A DNA stretch of 64,000 nucleotides, taken from positions 62,001 to 126,000 of the forward strand of contig CAVQKQ010000002.1 of assembly GCA_963713085.1 (NCBI GenBank), in the 5' to 3' direction. This document shows, in pieces, positions 24,761-35,392 of the stretch (positions are counted from its first letter, which is position 1; each line of letters starts with the position of its first letter). The notes below the pieces were generated by a model that worked only from the letters and a program-made list of their open reading frames with translations, searched no databases and was not told the origin of the DNA. Origin of the DNA: PFJX01 sp963713085 (GTDB taxonomy: Bacteria; Pseudomonadota; Gammaproteobacteria; Burkholderiales; Thiobacillaceae). The translations under genes were made by a program, and so were the position numbers.

Positions 24761-26008
24761 CTACAGGCAGTGAGAGGCCATGCCGTCCGCCAGCTTGGGT
24801 TCGAACCAGGTGGATTTGGGCGGCATCACCTCGTCGGCGTCGGCCACGGCCATCAGGTCCTCCATGCCGGTGGGGTGCAGGGACAGGGCCAGGGCCATCT
24901 CGCCGGAATCCACCCGTTTTTCCAGTTCGCCCAGGCCCCGGATGCCGCCCACGAAATCGATGCGCTTGTCCCGGCGGGGATCGGTTATGCCCAGGATGGG
25001 GGCGATCAGGTAGTCCTGCAGCAGGCTCACGTCCAGGCGGCCCACGGGGTCGTCGGGGATCAGGTCGGGACGGATGGTGAGCCTGCGCCAGCGGCCCTCG
25101 AGGTAAAGGCCAAATTCCCCCGGCTTGCCGGGTTTGACGGGGCCCGATGCGCTTTCCACGGTAAAGCTGTCGGCCACCCGTGCCAGGAAATCGGTTTCGG
25201 AGAGGCTGTTCAGGTCCCTGATCACCCGGTTGTAATCGAAGATACGCATTTGGTGATGGGGGAAGATCACCGACAGGAAGTAGTTGTAAGCCTCCACGCC
25301 GGTATGGTTGAGATTGGCGGCCTTGCGCGCGGCGCATACGCGCGAAGCGGCAGCGGAACGGTGATGGCCGTCGGCGATATACAGGGCCGGCATGGCGTCG
25401 AACAGATCAGTCAGCCGGGATAGGGTCGCGGGATCCTGAATCACCCAGAGGGAATGACGCACCCCGCCGCCGCCCGCCCAGTCCGCCACGCCGTCGGAAT
25501 CCGGGGTGCGCTTTATGGCTGCGGCCAGGATGGCATCGACCTCGGGGGCGTCGGGATAGGCCAGCAGCACCGGGCCGGTCTGGGCATCGAGGGCCTCCAC
25601 CTGGCGCACTCGGTCGTCTTCCTTGTCGGGGCGAGTGAACTCGTGCTTGCGAATACGATTGGCGTCGTATTCCGACACGCTGGCGGCGGCCACCAAGCCC
25701 ACCTGCACGTGCTCGCCCATGATCAACCGGTAGGTGTAGTAACAGGCCTGTTCATCCTGCTTGAGGACGCCGGCGCGCAACATCGTTTTCAGGTTCTCCG
25801 CGGCCATGGCGTAAACCTCGGGGGCGTAAGGATCGGTATCGGCAGGCAGGTCGATCTCCGGTTTGGAGATGTGCAGGAAGCTCCAGGGACGACCTTCCGC
25901 CAAGACGCGGGCCTCCGCCGTATTGAGCACATCGTAGGGCGGCGCGATCACCTCCGGGGTGCGGCCGGGGGCGGGGCGCAGGGCGGGAAACGGTCGAACG
26001 AGCGACAT
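24761..26008 (-). CDS. DUF1015 family protein
   Basis: 415 residues from the ATG at 26008, which has GAGGA eight bases upstream; an in-frame ATG at 26026 lacks this. The family is recognised by the start (RPFPALRP), VIAPPYDV, the FTRPDKEDDR segment and IADGHHRSAAA. DUF1015 proteins are soluble, widespread and without established function; some have been linked by context to serine metabolism. The gene converges on the hybrid kinase with a 19-base gap and is divergent from the YihY fusion gene. Confidence 0.9.
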   Translation of the reverse strand: MSLVRPFPALRPAPGRTPEVIAPPYDVLNTAEARVLAEGRPWSFLHISKPEIDLPADTDPYAPEVYAMAAENLKTMLRAGVLKQDEQACYYTYRLIMGEHVQVGLVAAASVSEYDANRIRKHEFTRPDKEDDRVRQVEALDAQTGPVLLAYPDAPEVDAILAAAIKRTPDSDGVADWAGGGGVRHSLWVIQDPATLSRLTDLFDAMPALYIADGHHRSAAASRVCAARKAANLNHTGVEAYNYFLSVIFPHHQMRIFDYNRVIRDLNSLSETDFLARVADSFTVESASGPVKPGKPGEFGLYLEGRWRRLTIRPDLIPDDPVGRLDVSLLQDYLIAPILGITDPRRDKRIDFVGGIRGLGELEKRVDSGEMALALSLHPTGMEDLMAVADADEVMPPKSTWFEPKLADGMASHCL

Positions 26009-26085
26009 TGGGGTTTTCCTCGGCATGAAATCAGTGCATTTTACCGTCCTGCCAAAACCTCCGCCTTATCGGCGACAACCCACCC

Positions 26086-27381
26086 ATGCCATTGCCCAAA
26101 CCTCACCTGCCCAAACTCGACGAGAACCGGCGCAATGGCCTGGATTGGCTGATCCAGGCCGGCTACACCACCTGGCGGCTGTTCAGGAAGAACGAGCTGC
26201 CCAACCACGCCGCCGCCGCCGCCTTCTATTTCCTGCTCTCCGCCGCGCCCCTGGTCCTGCTGCTGACCTACGCCGCCCAAGGACTGGCCAAGCTGGCGGA
26301 GACCTCTACCCCGGCGGTCATGCTGCTGGCCGCCCTTTACGGACAATTCCACCTGGACGAGCTGTCCACGCTGGGCATCATTCCCCAACAGGCCCAGATG
26401 GCGGCCGGCGGCGTCGGCCTGCTGACCCTGGTGCTGTCGTCCCGGGGCCTGGTAAAGGCGCTCCAGTCCGCCTTCCGGGTCATCTTCCCGGACGAGTCCA
26501 AGCGTCCGTTCGTGCTGAACTGGGCCCTGCCCCTGGTCATCATCCCCGTGCTGCTCGCCCTGGTGGCCGCCGCGGTGGCGGCTCAGGCCTCACTGACCTT
26601 CTTTGCCAGCCTGGACATGTTGGGCACGGGAAAGACCGAACTGCTCAAGGGCTTGAATACCGTGCTCGTCCTGCTGGCGGTGTGGGGCGTGTTCTACCTG
26701 GCCATGCATCGGCTCCCCCTGCGCCGTCCGTCGGTCCGCCCCACCCTGCTGGTGAGTGCATTGGCCGCGCTCACCATGGCGGCCCTGTTCTATGGATTCG
26801 GCCACTTTTTCCGTATCGAGAAGTACCAGGCCATCTACGGCGCCCTGGGCGGCGTGGTATTCATCCTGATCGGCGCCTATTTCGCCTGCCTCACCTTCTA
26901 CTTCTGGGCCCAGTTTCTCTACGCACTGACCAAGGTGGACGTGGCCGCCCTGGAGCGGCTGTTCCTCGGCGGACAGGGACTGGGCGCCAGCAAGCTGGAT
27001 GCCCTGGTGTTCGGCCGGGCCAACCGATTGCTGGCGAAGTATGGCCGCGTCTATGCCGCCGGAGAGACCCTGATCGAGGAAGGCAACGATGCCAAGGATG
27101 CCTTTTTCCTCTATGCCGGCCGTGTGGGGGTCTACAAACGCCTGTCGGCGGGAGAGAAGCTGCTCGTGGAACTGGAAGAAGGCAGCCTGATCGGGGAAAT
27201 GGCCTATCTGCTCAACGAGGTCCGCACCGCCAGCGTCCGGGCGGAATCCGAAGTCACCGCCCTGGTCCTGCCCCCCGATCTGCTGGAAGAACTGATGCGT
27301 TACTCTGCGCCCCTGTCCCGCCGCATCATCGGCTCTCTGGCCCAGCGGCTGATGAACATGAACCAGGCAACCCGGAGCTGA
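26086..27381 (+). CDS. YihY/BrkB membrane protein fused to a cyclic-nucleotide-binding-like domain
   Basis: 431 residues. The N-terminal two thirds (about 20-290) form a YihY/BrkB-type membrane domain with six helices, starting near NHAAAAAFYFLLSAAP. The C-terminal part (about 310-425) is a cNMP/CRP-like beta-roll: the AAGETLIEEGNDAKD entry, FLYAGRVGVYK, GSLIGEMAYL and RTASVRAES, the last two being the phosphate-binding cassette region. YihY proteins are not RNase BN despite older names; their transport role is unclear. The fusion suggests the membrane part is gated or scaffolded by the beta-roll. Ends 62 bases before mfd. Confidence 0.88.
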   Translation: MPLPKPHLPKLDENRRNGLDWLIQAGYTTWRLFRKNELPNHAAAAAFYFLLSAAPLVLLLTYAAQGLAKLAETSTPAVMLLAALYGQFHLDELSTLGIIPQQAQMAAGGVGLLTLVLSSRGLVKALQSAFRVIFPDESKRPFVLNWALPLVIIPVLLALVAAAVAAQASLTFFASLDMLGTGKTELLKGLNTVLVLLAVWGVFYLAMHRLPLRRPSVRPTLLVSALAALTMAALFYGFGHFFRIEKYQAIYGALGGVVFILIGAYFACLTFYFWAQFLYALTKVDVAALERLFLGGQGLGASKLDALVFGRANRLLAKYGRVYAAGETLIEEGNDAKDAFFLYAGRVGVYKRLSAGEKLLVELEEGSLIGEMAYLLNEVRTASVRAESEVTALVLPPDLLEELMRYSAPLSRRIIGSLAQRLMNMNQATRS

Positions 27382-27443
27382 GCATGGTTTTTGCGATAGA
27401 AGCGGATTGGGGATAATGCGGCTCCAGCCCGATGTGATTTTTC

Positions 27444-30400
27444 ATGACCGTTCTTCCCTCCCTGCCTGCCATTCCCCCGCACGGCCAACGCCTTTGCATC
27501 ACCCGTCCCCCCGGTTCCTCCGACAGCCTGCTGCTGTCCGCCTTCGCAAATAAATCCCGACTTCTGGTGCTGACCCAGTCCGCCCAAGACGCGGGGCGCC
27601 TGGCGGAGGAACTGGCGTGGCTCGATCCGGCTCTGTCGGTACGCCTTTTCCCTGACTGGGAAACCCTGCCCTACGACCCCATTTCCCCCCACCCGGACCT
27701 GGTTTCTGAACGACTGTCCGCGCTGTGGCTGGCCTCCCAGGGAAAGGTGGATGTGCTGGTGGCGCCCGCGGCCACGGCCATGCAGCGGCTGTGTCCGGCC
27801 GATTACCTGGACGCCCATACCTTCCTGCTCAAGGAAAAGGACAAACTGGACCCCGAAAGGCTGCGCGGCCGCCTGGCCCAGGCCGGCTATCACGCGGTGA
27901 ACCAGGTGTTGACGCCGGGTGAATTCGCGGTGCGCGGCGGCATCATCGACCTGTATCCCATGGGTACCGCCCTGCCCTACCGCATCGACCTGTTCGACGA
28001 CGAGATCGAATCCATCCGCACCTTCGACCCGGACACCCAGCGCACCTTGTTCAAGGTAGCGGAGATCCGCCTGCTGCCGGCCCGTGAGGTGCCCCTTGAC
28101 GAGGACGGCGTCACCCGCTTCCGCCAGAACTTCCGGGACCGCTTCGAGGGCGACCCTTCCAAGAGTCAGGTTTACAAGGACGTCTCCAACCAGCTGGCAC
28201 CGGGCGGCGTGGAGTATTACCTGCCGCTGTTCTTCGATGAAACCGCCACGCTGTTCGATTACCTGGCCGGTGAAACCACGCTGGTGTTGCACGGCGACAT
28301 CCAGGAGGCCGTGGAGGGGTTCTGGCGCGATACCCAGACCCGCCATCGCGTGATGATCGGCGACAAGCACCGCCCCCTGCTGGCCCCGGATGCCCTGTTC
28401 CTGGCGCCGGACGTCTTTTTCGGCAGCCTGCGGCCGTTCTCCCGGCTGGAAATCGGCGGGCGCGCTCAAGCGGAGCTCACATTCCCGTTCCAGGCGGCGC
28501 CGGCGGTCGAGGTGGAACGCAAGGCCGACAACCCCTACCACCGCCTGCAAACCCACCTGGACGGTTTCACGGGCACCACCCTGCTGGTGGCCGAAAGCCT
28601 GGGCCGGCGGGAAACCCTGGCCAATGCCCTGGCGGAATATGGCCTGAAGCCGATCCTGCTGGAGGGCTGGCCGCAACTCCCCTCCCACCCAGAGGCAGAG
28701 GGGGATTTCATGCTTACCACCGGCCCACTTGCCGTCGGTTTCATCGATCCCTCCGCCAAGCTGTTCGTCCTCACCGAAACCGAACTCTACGCCCGCAGCC
28801 CTGTCATCCGCCGGGCCCGGGACAGCAAGCGGGCCAGCACCGCCGAGGGACTGCTCAAGGACCTCTCGGAACTCAGGATCAACGATCCTGTGGTCCATGC
28901 CCAGCACGGCATCGGCCGCTACCTGGGCCTGACCGGCATGGACCTGGGGATGGGAACGGAGGAATTCCTGACCCTGGAATTCGCCGGCGGCGACAAGCTC
29001 TACGTGCCGGTGGCCCATCTGCACCTGATCTCGCGCTATCTTGGTGGAGACCCGGACACCGCCGCCTTGCACCGGCTGGGCAGCGGCCAATGGGAAAAGG
29101 CCCGGCGCCGGGCAATGCGCAAGGCCCGGGACACGGCAGCGGAACTGCTCAACCTGTATGCCCTGCGCGCCGCGCGCCAAGGTCATGCATTCCTGGTCGC
29201 CGAGCATGACCTGGATGCCTTTGCCGAAGGCTTCGGCTTCGAGGAGACGCCGGACCAGCTGGCCGCCATCGAGAACGTGGTGAAAGACATGACCTCGGGT
29301 CGACCCATGGACCGGCTGGTCTGCGGCGACGTGGGATTCGGCAAGACGGAGGTGGCCCTGCGAGCGGCCTACGTGGCGGTTGCCGGGGGACGCCAGGTGG
29401 CGGTGCTGTGCCCCACCACCCTGCTGGCCGAACAACACTTCCAGACCTTCTCCGACCGCTTTGCCGACACCCCGGTGCGCATCGCCGAACTGTCGCGGTT
29501 CCGTACCGCCAAGGAGGCCTTGGCGGCACTGGAAGGCCTGGAGACGGGCCGCGTCGACATCGTCATCGGCACCCACAAGCTGCTGCAGAAGGACGTGAAG
29601 TTCAAGAACCTGGGCCTGACCATCATCGACGAGGAACACCGTTTCGGCGTGCGCCAGAAGGAGCGCATGAAGCAACTGCGCGCCGAGGTGGACGTGCTGA
29701 CCCTGACCGCCACCCCCATCCCACGAACCCTTGCCATGTCCCTGGAAGGCATCCGGGATTTTTCGGTGATCGCCACCGCGCCCCAGAGGCGACTGGCCAT
29801 TAAGACCTTCGTCCAGCCGTTCAGCGACGGCCTGATCCGGGAGGCCTGCCTGCGCGAGCTGAAACGGGGCGGCCAGATCTATTTCCTGCACAACGAGGTG
29901 GACACCATTCAGACCATGCGGGAAAAACTGGTCCGGTTGCTGCCCGAGGCCCGCATCGAGGTGGCCCACGGCCAGATGCCGGAGCGGGAACTGGAACACG
30001 TGATGCGGGACTTCTACCACCAGCGCTTCAACCTGCTGCTGTGCACCACCATCATCGAGACCGGCATCAACGTCCCGACCGCCAACACCATCGTCATGAA
30101 CCGCGCCGACCGCTTCGGACTTGCCCAATTGCACCAGCTGCGCGGCCGGGTCGGCCGTTCCCATCACCAGGCCTACGCCTACCTGCTCACTCCGCCTGAG
30201 GGGGCCGGTATTACCCCAACGGCAACCAAGCGCCTGGAAGCGATCAAGAACATGGAGGAGTTGGGTTCCGGCTTCTACCTGGCCATGCACGACCTGGAAA
30301 TACGCGGTGCCGGCGAGGTCCTGGGCGAAAGCCAAAGCGGCGAGATGCAAGAGGTTGGATTCAATCTTTTCAACGACATGCTGAATATGGCTGTGAAGTC

Positions 30401-30875
30401 ACTCAAGGACGGTCGTGAACCGGATATGGAGGCCCCCCTGGCCGCAACCGCCGAGATCAATCTCCATATTCCGGCCTTGCTCCCTGAAGATTACTGTGGC
30501 GACATCCACGAACGCCTGGTGCTCTACAAGCGTTTGGCCAATTGCGAAACCTTGGCGGAACTGGAGCAATTGCAGGAGGAATTGATCGATCGTTTCGGAC
30601 TCATGCCGGAATCCGCCAGGACCCTGCTGGCCGTTCATCGGCTGCGTCTGGAAACCCGGGACTTCGGAATCGCCCGTCTGGAAGTGGGCGCGGAATCTGC
30701 CAGCATCCAATTCGTGCCGAATCCGCCAATTAATCCGGCAAAGCTCATCAAGCTTATTCAGTCCAAGCGGGAATACAAATTAGCCGGCCAGGATCGGCTC
30801 AGGATCGAGATGGCCAGTCCTACCCTGGATAATCGCCTGGAACTGGTTGAGCGCTTCCTGAAAGAAATCACCTGA
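27444..30875 (+). CDS. mfd: Transcription-repair coupling factor Mfd
   Basis: 1143 residues, full length. Mfd removes RNA polymerase stalled at DNA damage and recruits UvrA. The N-terminal UvrB-like module lacks helicase motifs. A polymerase-interacting domain lies near INDPVVHAQHGIGRYLG (about residue 475 on). The RecG-like motor has GDVGFGKTEVA (Walker A) and DEEHRFG (Walker B), then TATPIPRTL and GRVGRSHH. The C-terminal TRCF domain closes the protein. Possible promoter pieces lie at 27391-27417 (TTGCGA, GATAAT) with a short spacer. Confidence 0.97.
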   Translation: MTVLPSLPAIPPHGQRLCITRPPGSSDSLLLSAFANKSRLLVLTQSAQDAGRLAEELAWLDPALSVRLFPDWETLPYDPISPHPDLVSERLSALWLASQGKVDVLVAPAATAMQRLCPADYLDAHTFLLKEKDKLDPERLRGRLAQAGYHAVNQVLTPGEFAVRGGIIDLYPMGTALPYRIDLFDDEIESIRTFDPDTQRTLFKVAEIRLLPAREVPLDEDGVTRFRQNFRDRFEGDPSKSQVYKDVSNQLAPGGVEYYLPLFFDETATLFDYLAGETTLVLHGDIQEAVEGFWRDTQTRHRVMIGDKHRPLLAPDALFLAPDVFFGSLRPFSRLEIGGRAQAELTFPFQAAPAVEVERKADNPYHRLQTHLDGFTGTTLLVAESLGRRETLANALAEYGLKPILLEGWPQLPSHPEAEGDFMLTTGPLAVGFIDPSAKLFVLTETELYARSPVIRRARDSKRASTAEGLLKDLSELRINDPVVHAQHGIGRYLGLTGMDLGMGTEEFLTLEFAGGDKLYVPVAHLHLISRYLGGDPDTAALHRLGSGQWEKARRRAMRKARDTAAELLNLYALRAARQGHAFLVAEHDLDAFAEGFGFEETPDQLAAIENVVKDMTSGRPMDRLVCGDVGFGKTEVALRAAYVAVAGGRQVAVLCPTTLLAEQHFQTFSDRFADTPVRIAELSRFRTAKEALAALEGLETGRVDIVIGTHKLLQKDVKFKNLGLTIIDEEHRFGVRQKERMKQLRAEVDVLTLTATPIPRTLAMSLEGIRDFSVIATAPQRRLAIKTFVQPFSDGLIREACLRELKRGGQIYFLHNEVDTIQTMREKLVRLLPEARIEVAHGQMPERELEHVMRDFYHQRFNLLLCTTIIETGINVPTANTIVMNRADRFGLAQLHQLRGRVGRSHHQAYAYLLTPPEGAGITPTATKRLEAIKNMEELGSGFYLAMHDLEIRGAGEVLGESQSGEMQEVGFNLFNDMLNMAVKSLKDGREPDMEAPLAATAEINLHIPALLPEDYCGDIHERLVLYKRLANCETLAELEQLQEELIDRFGLMPESARTLLAVHRLRLETRDFGIARLEVGAESASIQFVPNPPINPAKLIKLIQSKREYKLAGQDRLRIEMASPTLDNRLELVERFLKEIT

Positions 30876-30966
30876 CCCCCTATTGCTCGACCCAATTTCA
30901 CCGATCGCATTACGTGTTTCAAGCAATCGATTAATTACCATGCTATTTTCATGGTTATTTTGGATG

Positions 30967-30996
30967 GCATAAGCAAGGCCTTATGCAGATTTTGAT
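30967..30996 (+). terminator. Hairpin after mfd
   Basis: GCATAAG (30967-30973), six-base loop, CTTATGC (30980-30986), followed by AGATTTTG. A weak terminator candidate for mfd; it lies 90 bases past the stop in an AT-rich 200-base gap. Confidence 0.35.
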
Positions 30997-31078
30997 TAAA
31001 GTATTCTCGCTAAATGCCGAAGACATATGACGATCGATCTATATCCCTCGTTACAACCTGCCAAGAGAAACAAAATTA

Positions 31079-33179
31079 ATGACGGCCCAGGTCCAGGATA
31101 TCCACCAGCAATTGGCGATGGCGCGGCTTCCTGCCCTGCCCCAAGTCCTATTGCAGATCCTTGAACTTTGCGATCGAACCGACGTTGGCCTGAATGAAAT
31201 CGGCGAGGTGGCGGCCAATGACGCCAGCATTGCCGCCAGGATCGTCAGTATCGCCAATTCCTCTTTTTATCGGCGTGAGCGCGCTCTGAGCAATCTCGAG
31301 CAGTGCCTTTCGGTCCTGGGTACCGCGGTGGTACGCCGCCTGGCCCTGAATCAATCCGTCGTCGATCTGTTCAGCCGCTTCGAAAAAGCCAGTCAGTACG
31401 ACCTGCGCCATTTCTGGTTCCACGGCTTATGTGTGGCGATGACCGCGCGGCGACTGGCCAGGAAGCTGGGCTACGGCAATGTGGAGGAGGCCTACCTGGG
31501 TGGCTTGCTGCATGATGTTGGCCAATTGGCTCTGCTCTCCGTCGCTTCCGAACGTTATATGCAGATGTTCGAGCACTTCACCGGCGAAGCGGACTTGATG
31601 CGACAGGAACAACAATCTTTCGGTGTCACCCATGCCGAGATTGGCGCCTGGCTGGCGCAACGGTGGAATCTCCATGGCTTCTTCGTGGATTGCATCCTGT
31701 TCCACCACGAATCCATCGATCGCGTGCGCGACGCCCATCCGTTGGTTCAGATCGTGATGCTGGCGAACCTGTTCAACAGCTTCGCGGCCCAGGATGTCAC
31801 GGTCACCGACCAGGACCTGGCGCCCTGGGCCGTTAATCTGGAACAGGCCTCGGCCATGGTCGCGGATGCGGAACATGAGGCTCGGGGACTGGCTGGCCAA
31901 CTCGGTATCGAGATCCCCCCCGAGGCCGCCGACCTCAAGCCGAACGGAACCCCCGATCCCGCGGCCCAGGCAAGCCTTGCAGCCGCGGTTTCGACCCGGC
32001 TGGAAGCGCAGGTGGCCGTTCCGGAAGAAGAGGATGCGCAGGAGGTGCGGGATGCGAGAAAGGATCTCGTGCGCAGCGCCGCCCTTTTGTTCCAGACCCG
32101 CACGATCGGACTCTTCATCCCGGATGGCGATAGCCTGCACGGTCAGGACGTGATGGGAAATGCCCCCCAACTGGAAGAAATCCGCATCCGGTTCCCTGCC
32201 GTCGGCTCGGATATCACCCAGGCCTTTTCCGGTGCGATCAGGATCAGCGAGGACCAATCCGCGCCGTGCAACCTGGCGGATGCCCAGGTGGCCCGTATTC
32301 TGGGCAGCCAAAGACTCATGTGCCTGCCTTTGCTTAAATGGGGAAAGACGCATGGGTGCCCTGGTGATCGGCGTGGATGCCGACAAGGCAGCATGGTTCG
32401 AGAAAAGGCGCTCCATGCTTGCCGCATTCTCTCAAGAAGCGGGACGGCGACTATCCCGAGCCGATCGACAGCAAGAGCGGATGGATGAATTGCAGCAGGG
32501 GCTGTCCAAGCAATTCGAGCTGCACGCCCGCAAGGTGGTCCACGAGGCCAGCAATCCGTTGAGCGTGGTGCGCAACTATCTGGTCCTGCTGCGTGAACAA
32601 CTGGGGGATAAGACCAAAGGCCGGGAGGAGTTCGATCTGATCGAGAGCGAATTGCGCCGCGTCGCGGGCATCCTTCAGCAGATGAAGCAGTTCGCGACGC
32701 CCACCCAGGCTTCGATGCCCAGCGTGGTCGAAATCAACGCCCTGATCAGCGAGGTCGTCCAGCTCTGTCGCATGGGCAAGCGGGAAGTCCAGCACATCAC
32801 CGTGACCACCGCCCTGGAGGAAGGCTTGCCGCCCCTCCAGACCAATGGCGATAAGGTACGCCAAATCCTGATGAACCTGATCTTCAACGCCGCCGAGGCC
32901 TTGCCGCAGGATGGCAAGATCACGGTCGGCTCGGCCCGCTGGCGTGACGGCAAGGGGATGGAGTCGGTTGAAATTTCCGTGACCGACAACGGGCCCGGCC
33001 TGCCGCCGGACGTGCTCGCGCAGCTTTACAAACCGGCGCAATCAGCCAAGGGTGGTGATCATCAGGGCTTGGGACTCTCGATAATCAACGGCCTGGTAGA
33101 TGAGCTCGGTGGCGTGTTGCGGTGTAAAAGCAGCCCGTCGGGCACTTGCTTCAAGATCCTGTTTCCCGCCGCCAACTAG
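31079..33179 (+). CDS. HDOD-domain histidine kinase, frame-disrupted
   Basis: Read as 31079-32350 plus 32352-33179; removing one base near 32351 (...KWGKT-MGALVIG...) gives 699 residues. The N-terminal HDOD domain (about 1-215) has LPALPQVLLQIL and GLLHDVGQLAL. A GAF-like region follows, continuing across the join into MGALVIGVDADKAAWF. The C-terminal kinase has the H-box-like KVVHEASNPLSVV, the N-box NLIFNAAEAL, DNGPGLPP and GLGLSIINGL. HDOD proteins are signalling outputs or scaffolds; coupling HDOD to a kinase core is a known but uncommon layout. The REC-GGDEF-EAL gene starts 8 bases after the stop and is the likely phosphotransfer partner. Confidence 0.86.
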
Positions 33180-33187
33180 GGACTTCC

Positions 33188-35392
33188 ATGATTTATTGGA
33201 ACGAGCGGGACCAAACCCAGAATCAATGTGACGGCAAGGACCAGGCTTTGACGTCGGGCCGCGTCCTGATCGTCGAGGACGACCCGGTCTTCGCGAACAG
33301 CGTGCTGCGCCTGCTGGCCATGGCAAAGATCGATGCCGCCTCGGCACTCACCGGCCTTGAGGCCTTGGCCCGCCTCAAGGTGGAGACGTTCGACCTGGCC
33401 CTGGTGGATATCAACCTGCCGGACATGACCGGGCATCAGGTTATCCAGTCCATCAAAGAGGCGGATCTGAACCTTCACACCATCGTGGTCAGCGGCGAAA
33501 CCGAGATCAATGTCGCGATCCTCGCGTTGCGATTGGGTGCGCTGGATTTCGTACGCAAACCCATCGAACCCGACATGCTGCTGCACGTGGTCCGGCGCGC
33601 ACTGAAACAACATTGTATGGAGCGGGAACATCGGGAGTTCCAGCAACGCATCGCCCATTCGGAACGCTTGCATAGATTTCTGGTGGACCGGTCGCGGGAC
33701 ATCATATTCGTCCTGGACCGGGACGGCTGCATCACCTACATCAACGACCGCATCGACAGCCTGCTGGGGATCAAACCCAAGACGGTGCTGGGCTGGCCGC
33801 TTTCCAGGCTGGTCCATGAGCATGACAGCAAAAGGGTCAACTACGAATTCAGCAGTCGCAAGCTGTCGCGGATCTCGCGCCATCACACGGAACTTCGGCT
33901 CAACAGCGAACTGGAGAAAGGCGGCTTCCGCCATTTCGACATCCACCTCGACGCGATCTCGCTGCGAGAGGATGACGGGCAGGAACACGACTACTACTAC
34001 GGAGTGGCCAGGGACATCACGGCGCATCGGGTGATCGAGGAACAGGCAACCTACCAGTTGAACCACGATGCCGTCACCGGGTTGCCCAACCGCAGCCTGT
34101 TCCGCGATCACCTGGGCCTGGCGTTGATCCAGGCCAAGCGCAACGGGGATCGTCTGGCCGTGCTGTTCCTCAACGTGGACCGCTTCAAGCACGTCAACGA
34201 TCTCTGCGGCCATGCCAAGGCGGATGAACTGCTGCGCGAGATCGGTGAGCGTATCCAGCGCTGCCTGAGAGGCGGCGACACCCTATCCCGCTTCGGCGGA
34301 GACGAGTTTTTGTTGCTCAACAACGGCGTCCGCTCCAACGACGAGGTACTGGCCATCGTCGACCGCATCAATGCCGAGTTGGCCCTTCCATATCGTTGCA
34401 TCAACAAGAATCTGCAACTCACCATGAGCGCGGGAATCTCCCTGTTCCCCGAGCATGGCGACAACGCCGATGCCCTCATACGCCACGCCAATATCGCCCT
34501 CTACCACGGGCGCCTGAGCGGCAACCGCAGCCATACCTTCTTCATGCATGAAATGGGGGTTTCCACGAACCACCGTCTGGACCTTGAGAACGCCCTGAGA
34601 CAGGCGATCGGCAACGACGAGCTGGAACTCCATTTCCAGCCCCAGGTCGACCTCAAGACCCGGCGCATCAAGGGGATGGAGGCCTTGGTCCGCTGGCAGC
34701 ATCCCTCCCTCGGCCTTCTGCCGCCGGGAGAATTCCTGCCGGTCGCGGAAGAGACCGGGCTCATCATCAACATCGGTGAATGGGTGACCCGGAAGGTGTG
34801 CAGTTCGTTCAAGCGCTGGCAGGAACAAGGCATCGCCCCTCCCCGCATCGCCATCAACATCTCGCCGATGCACCTGGATCAGTCCGACTTCGTGAACCGC
34901 TTCACCGCCATGCTGGAGGAGTATCAGGTCGCGCCCCAGCTGATCGAAGTGGAACTGACTGAAAACATGTTCATCCGCGATCCCGGCTCGGTCGCCCAGA
35001 AATTGCAGAGTCTGGCCTCCCACGGCGTGAAGATTGCCATCGACGACTTCGGCACCCAATACTCATCCCTCAGCTATCTTCAGAAGTTCCCCATCCATAC
35101 CCTCAAGATCGACAAATCCTTCGTCTGGGAAATCGATCGGGAATATCGCCAGCATGCCATCATCAAGGCCATCATTTCCATCGCCCATGGCCTGGGCCTG
35201 AATCTGGTGGCAGAAGGCGTGGAAACCGATACCCAATTGAATTTCCTTGAAAGCCAGGGGTGTGACGAAATCCAGGGCTATCTCGTCAGCAAGCCCCTGA
35301 ATATCCCCGCCATAGAGTCCCTGTTGCGGCTGGGGCTGCCGAACCCCCAAGAGCGGTCCGAGAGCACGATTTCGAACCTCAGCCCGTCCTGA
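33188..35392 (+). CDS. REC-PAS-GGDEF-EAL response regulator
   Basis: 734 residues from ATG 33188. Receiver about 25-145 with LVDINLPDMTG; PAS about 160-285; GGDEF about 295-460 with intact SRFGGDEF; EAL about 475-720 with EALVRW, ELTENMF, IDDFG, KIDKSF and AEGVET. Both catalytic signatures of diguanylate cyclase and c-di-GMP phosphodiesterase are thus present. Two deviations are visible: GHAKADELL, where the usual GD is AD, and DDFGTQYSSL, where the usual loop-6 Gly is Gln, so activity balance cannot be predicted. The gene follows the HDOD kinase by 8 bases, indicating a cognate pair. Confidence 0.95.
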   Translation: MIYWNERDQTQNQCDGKDQALTSGRVLIVEDDPVFANSVLRLLAMAKIDAASALTGLEALARLKVETFDLALVDINLPDMTGHQVIQSIKEADLNLHTIVVSGETEINVAILALRLGALDFVRKPIEPDMLLHVVRRALKQHCMEREHREFQQRIAHSERLHRFLVDRSRDIIFVLDRDGCITYINDRIDSLLGIKPKTVLGWPLSRLVHEHDSKRVNYEFSSRKLSRISRHHTELRLNSELEKGGFRHFDIHLDAISLREDDGQEHDYYYGVARDITAHRVIEEQATYQLNHDAVTGLPNRSLFRDHLGLALIQAKRNGDRLAVLFLNVDRFKHVNDLCGHAKADELLREIGERIQRCLRGGDTLSRFGGDEFLLLNNGVRSNDEVLAIVDRINAELALPYRCINKNLQLTMSAGISLFPEHGDNADALIRHANIALYHGRLSGNRSHTFFMHEMGVSTNHRLDLENALRQAIGNDELELHFQPQVDLKTRRIKGMEALVRWQHPSLGLLPPGEFLPVAEETGLIINIGEWVTRKVCSSFKRWQEQGIAPPRIAINISPMHLDQSDFVNRFTAMLEEYQVAPQLIEVELTENMFIRDPGSVAQKLQSLASHGVKIAIDDFGTQYSSLSYLQKFPIHTLKIDKSFVWEIDREYRQHAIIKAIISIAHGLGLNLVAEGVETDTQLNFLESQGCDEIQGYLVSKPLNIPAIESLLRLGLPNPQERSESTISNLSPS

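Noticed and set aside
27300..30350. A 1000-codon minus-strand open frame opposite mfd
   Set aside because: Mfd motifs are intact on the plus strand. The antisense frame is His/Gln/Gly-rich low-complexity sequence typical of shadow frames.
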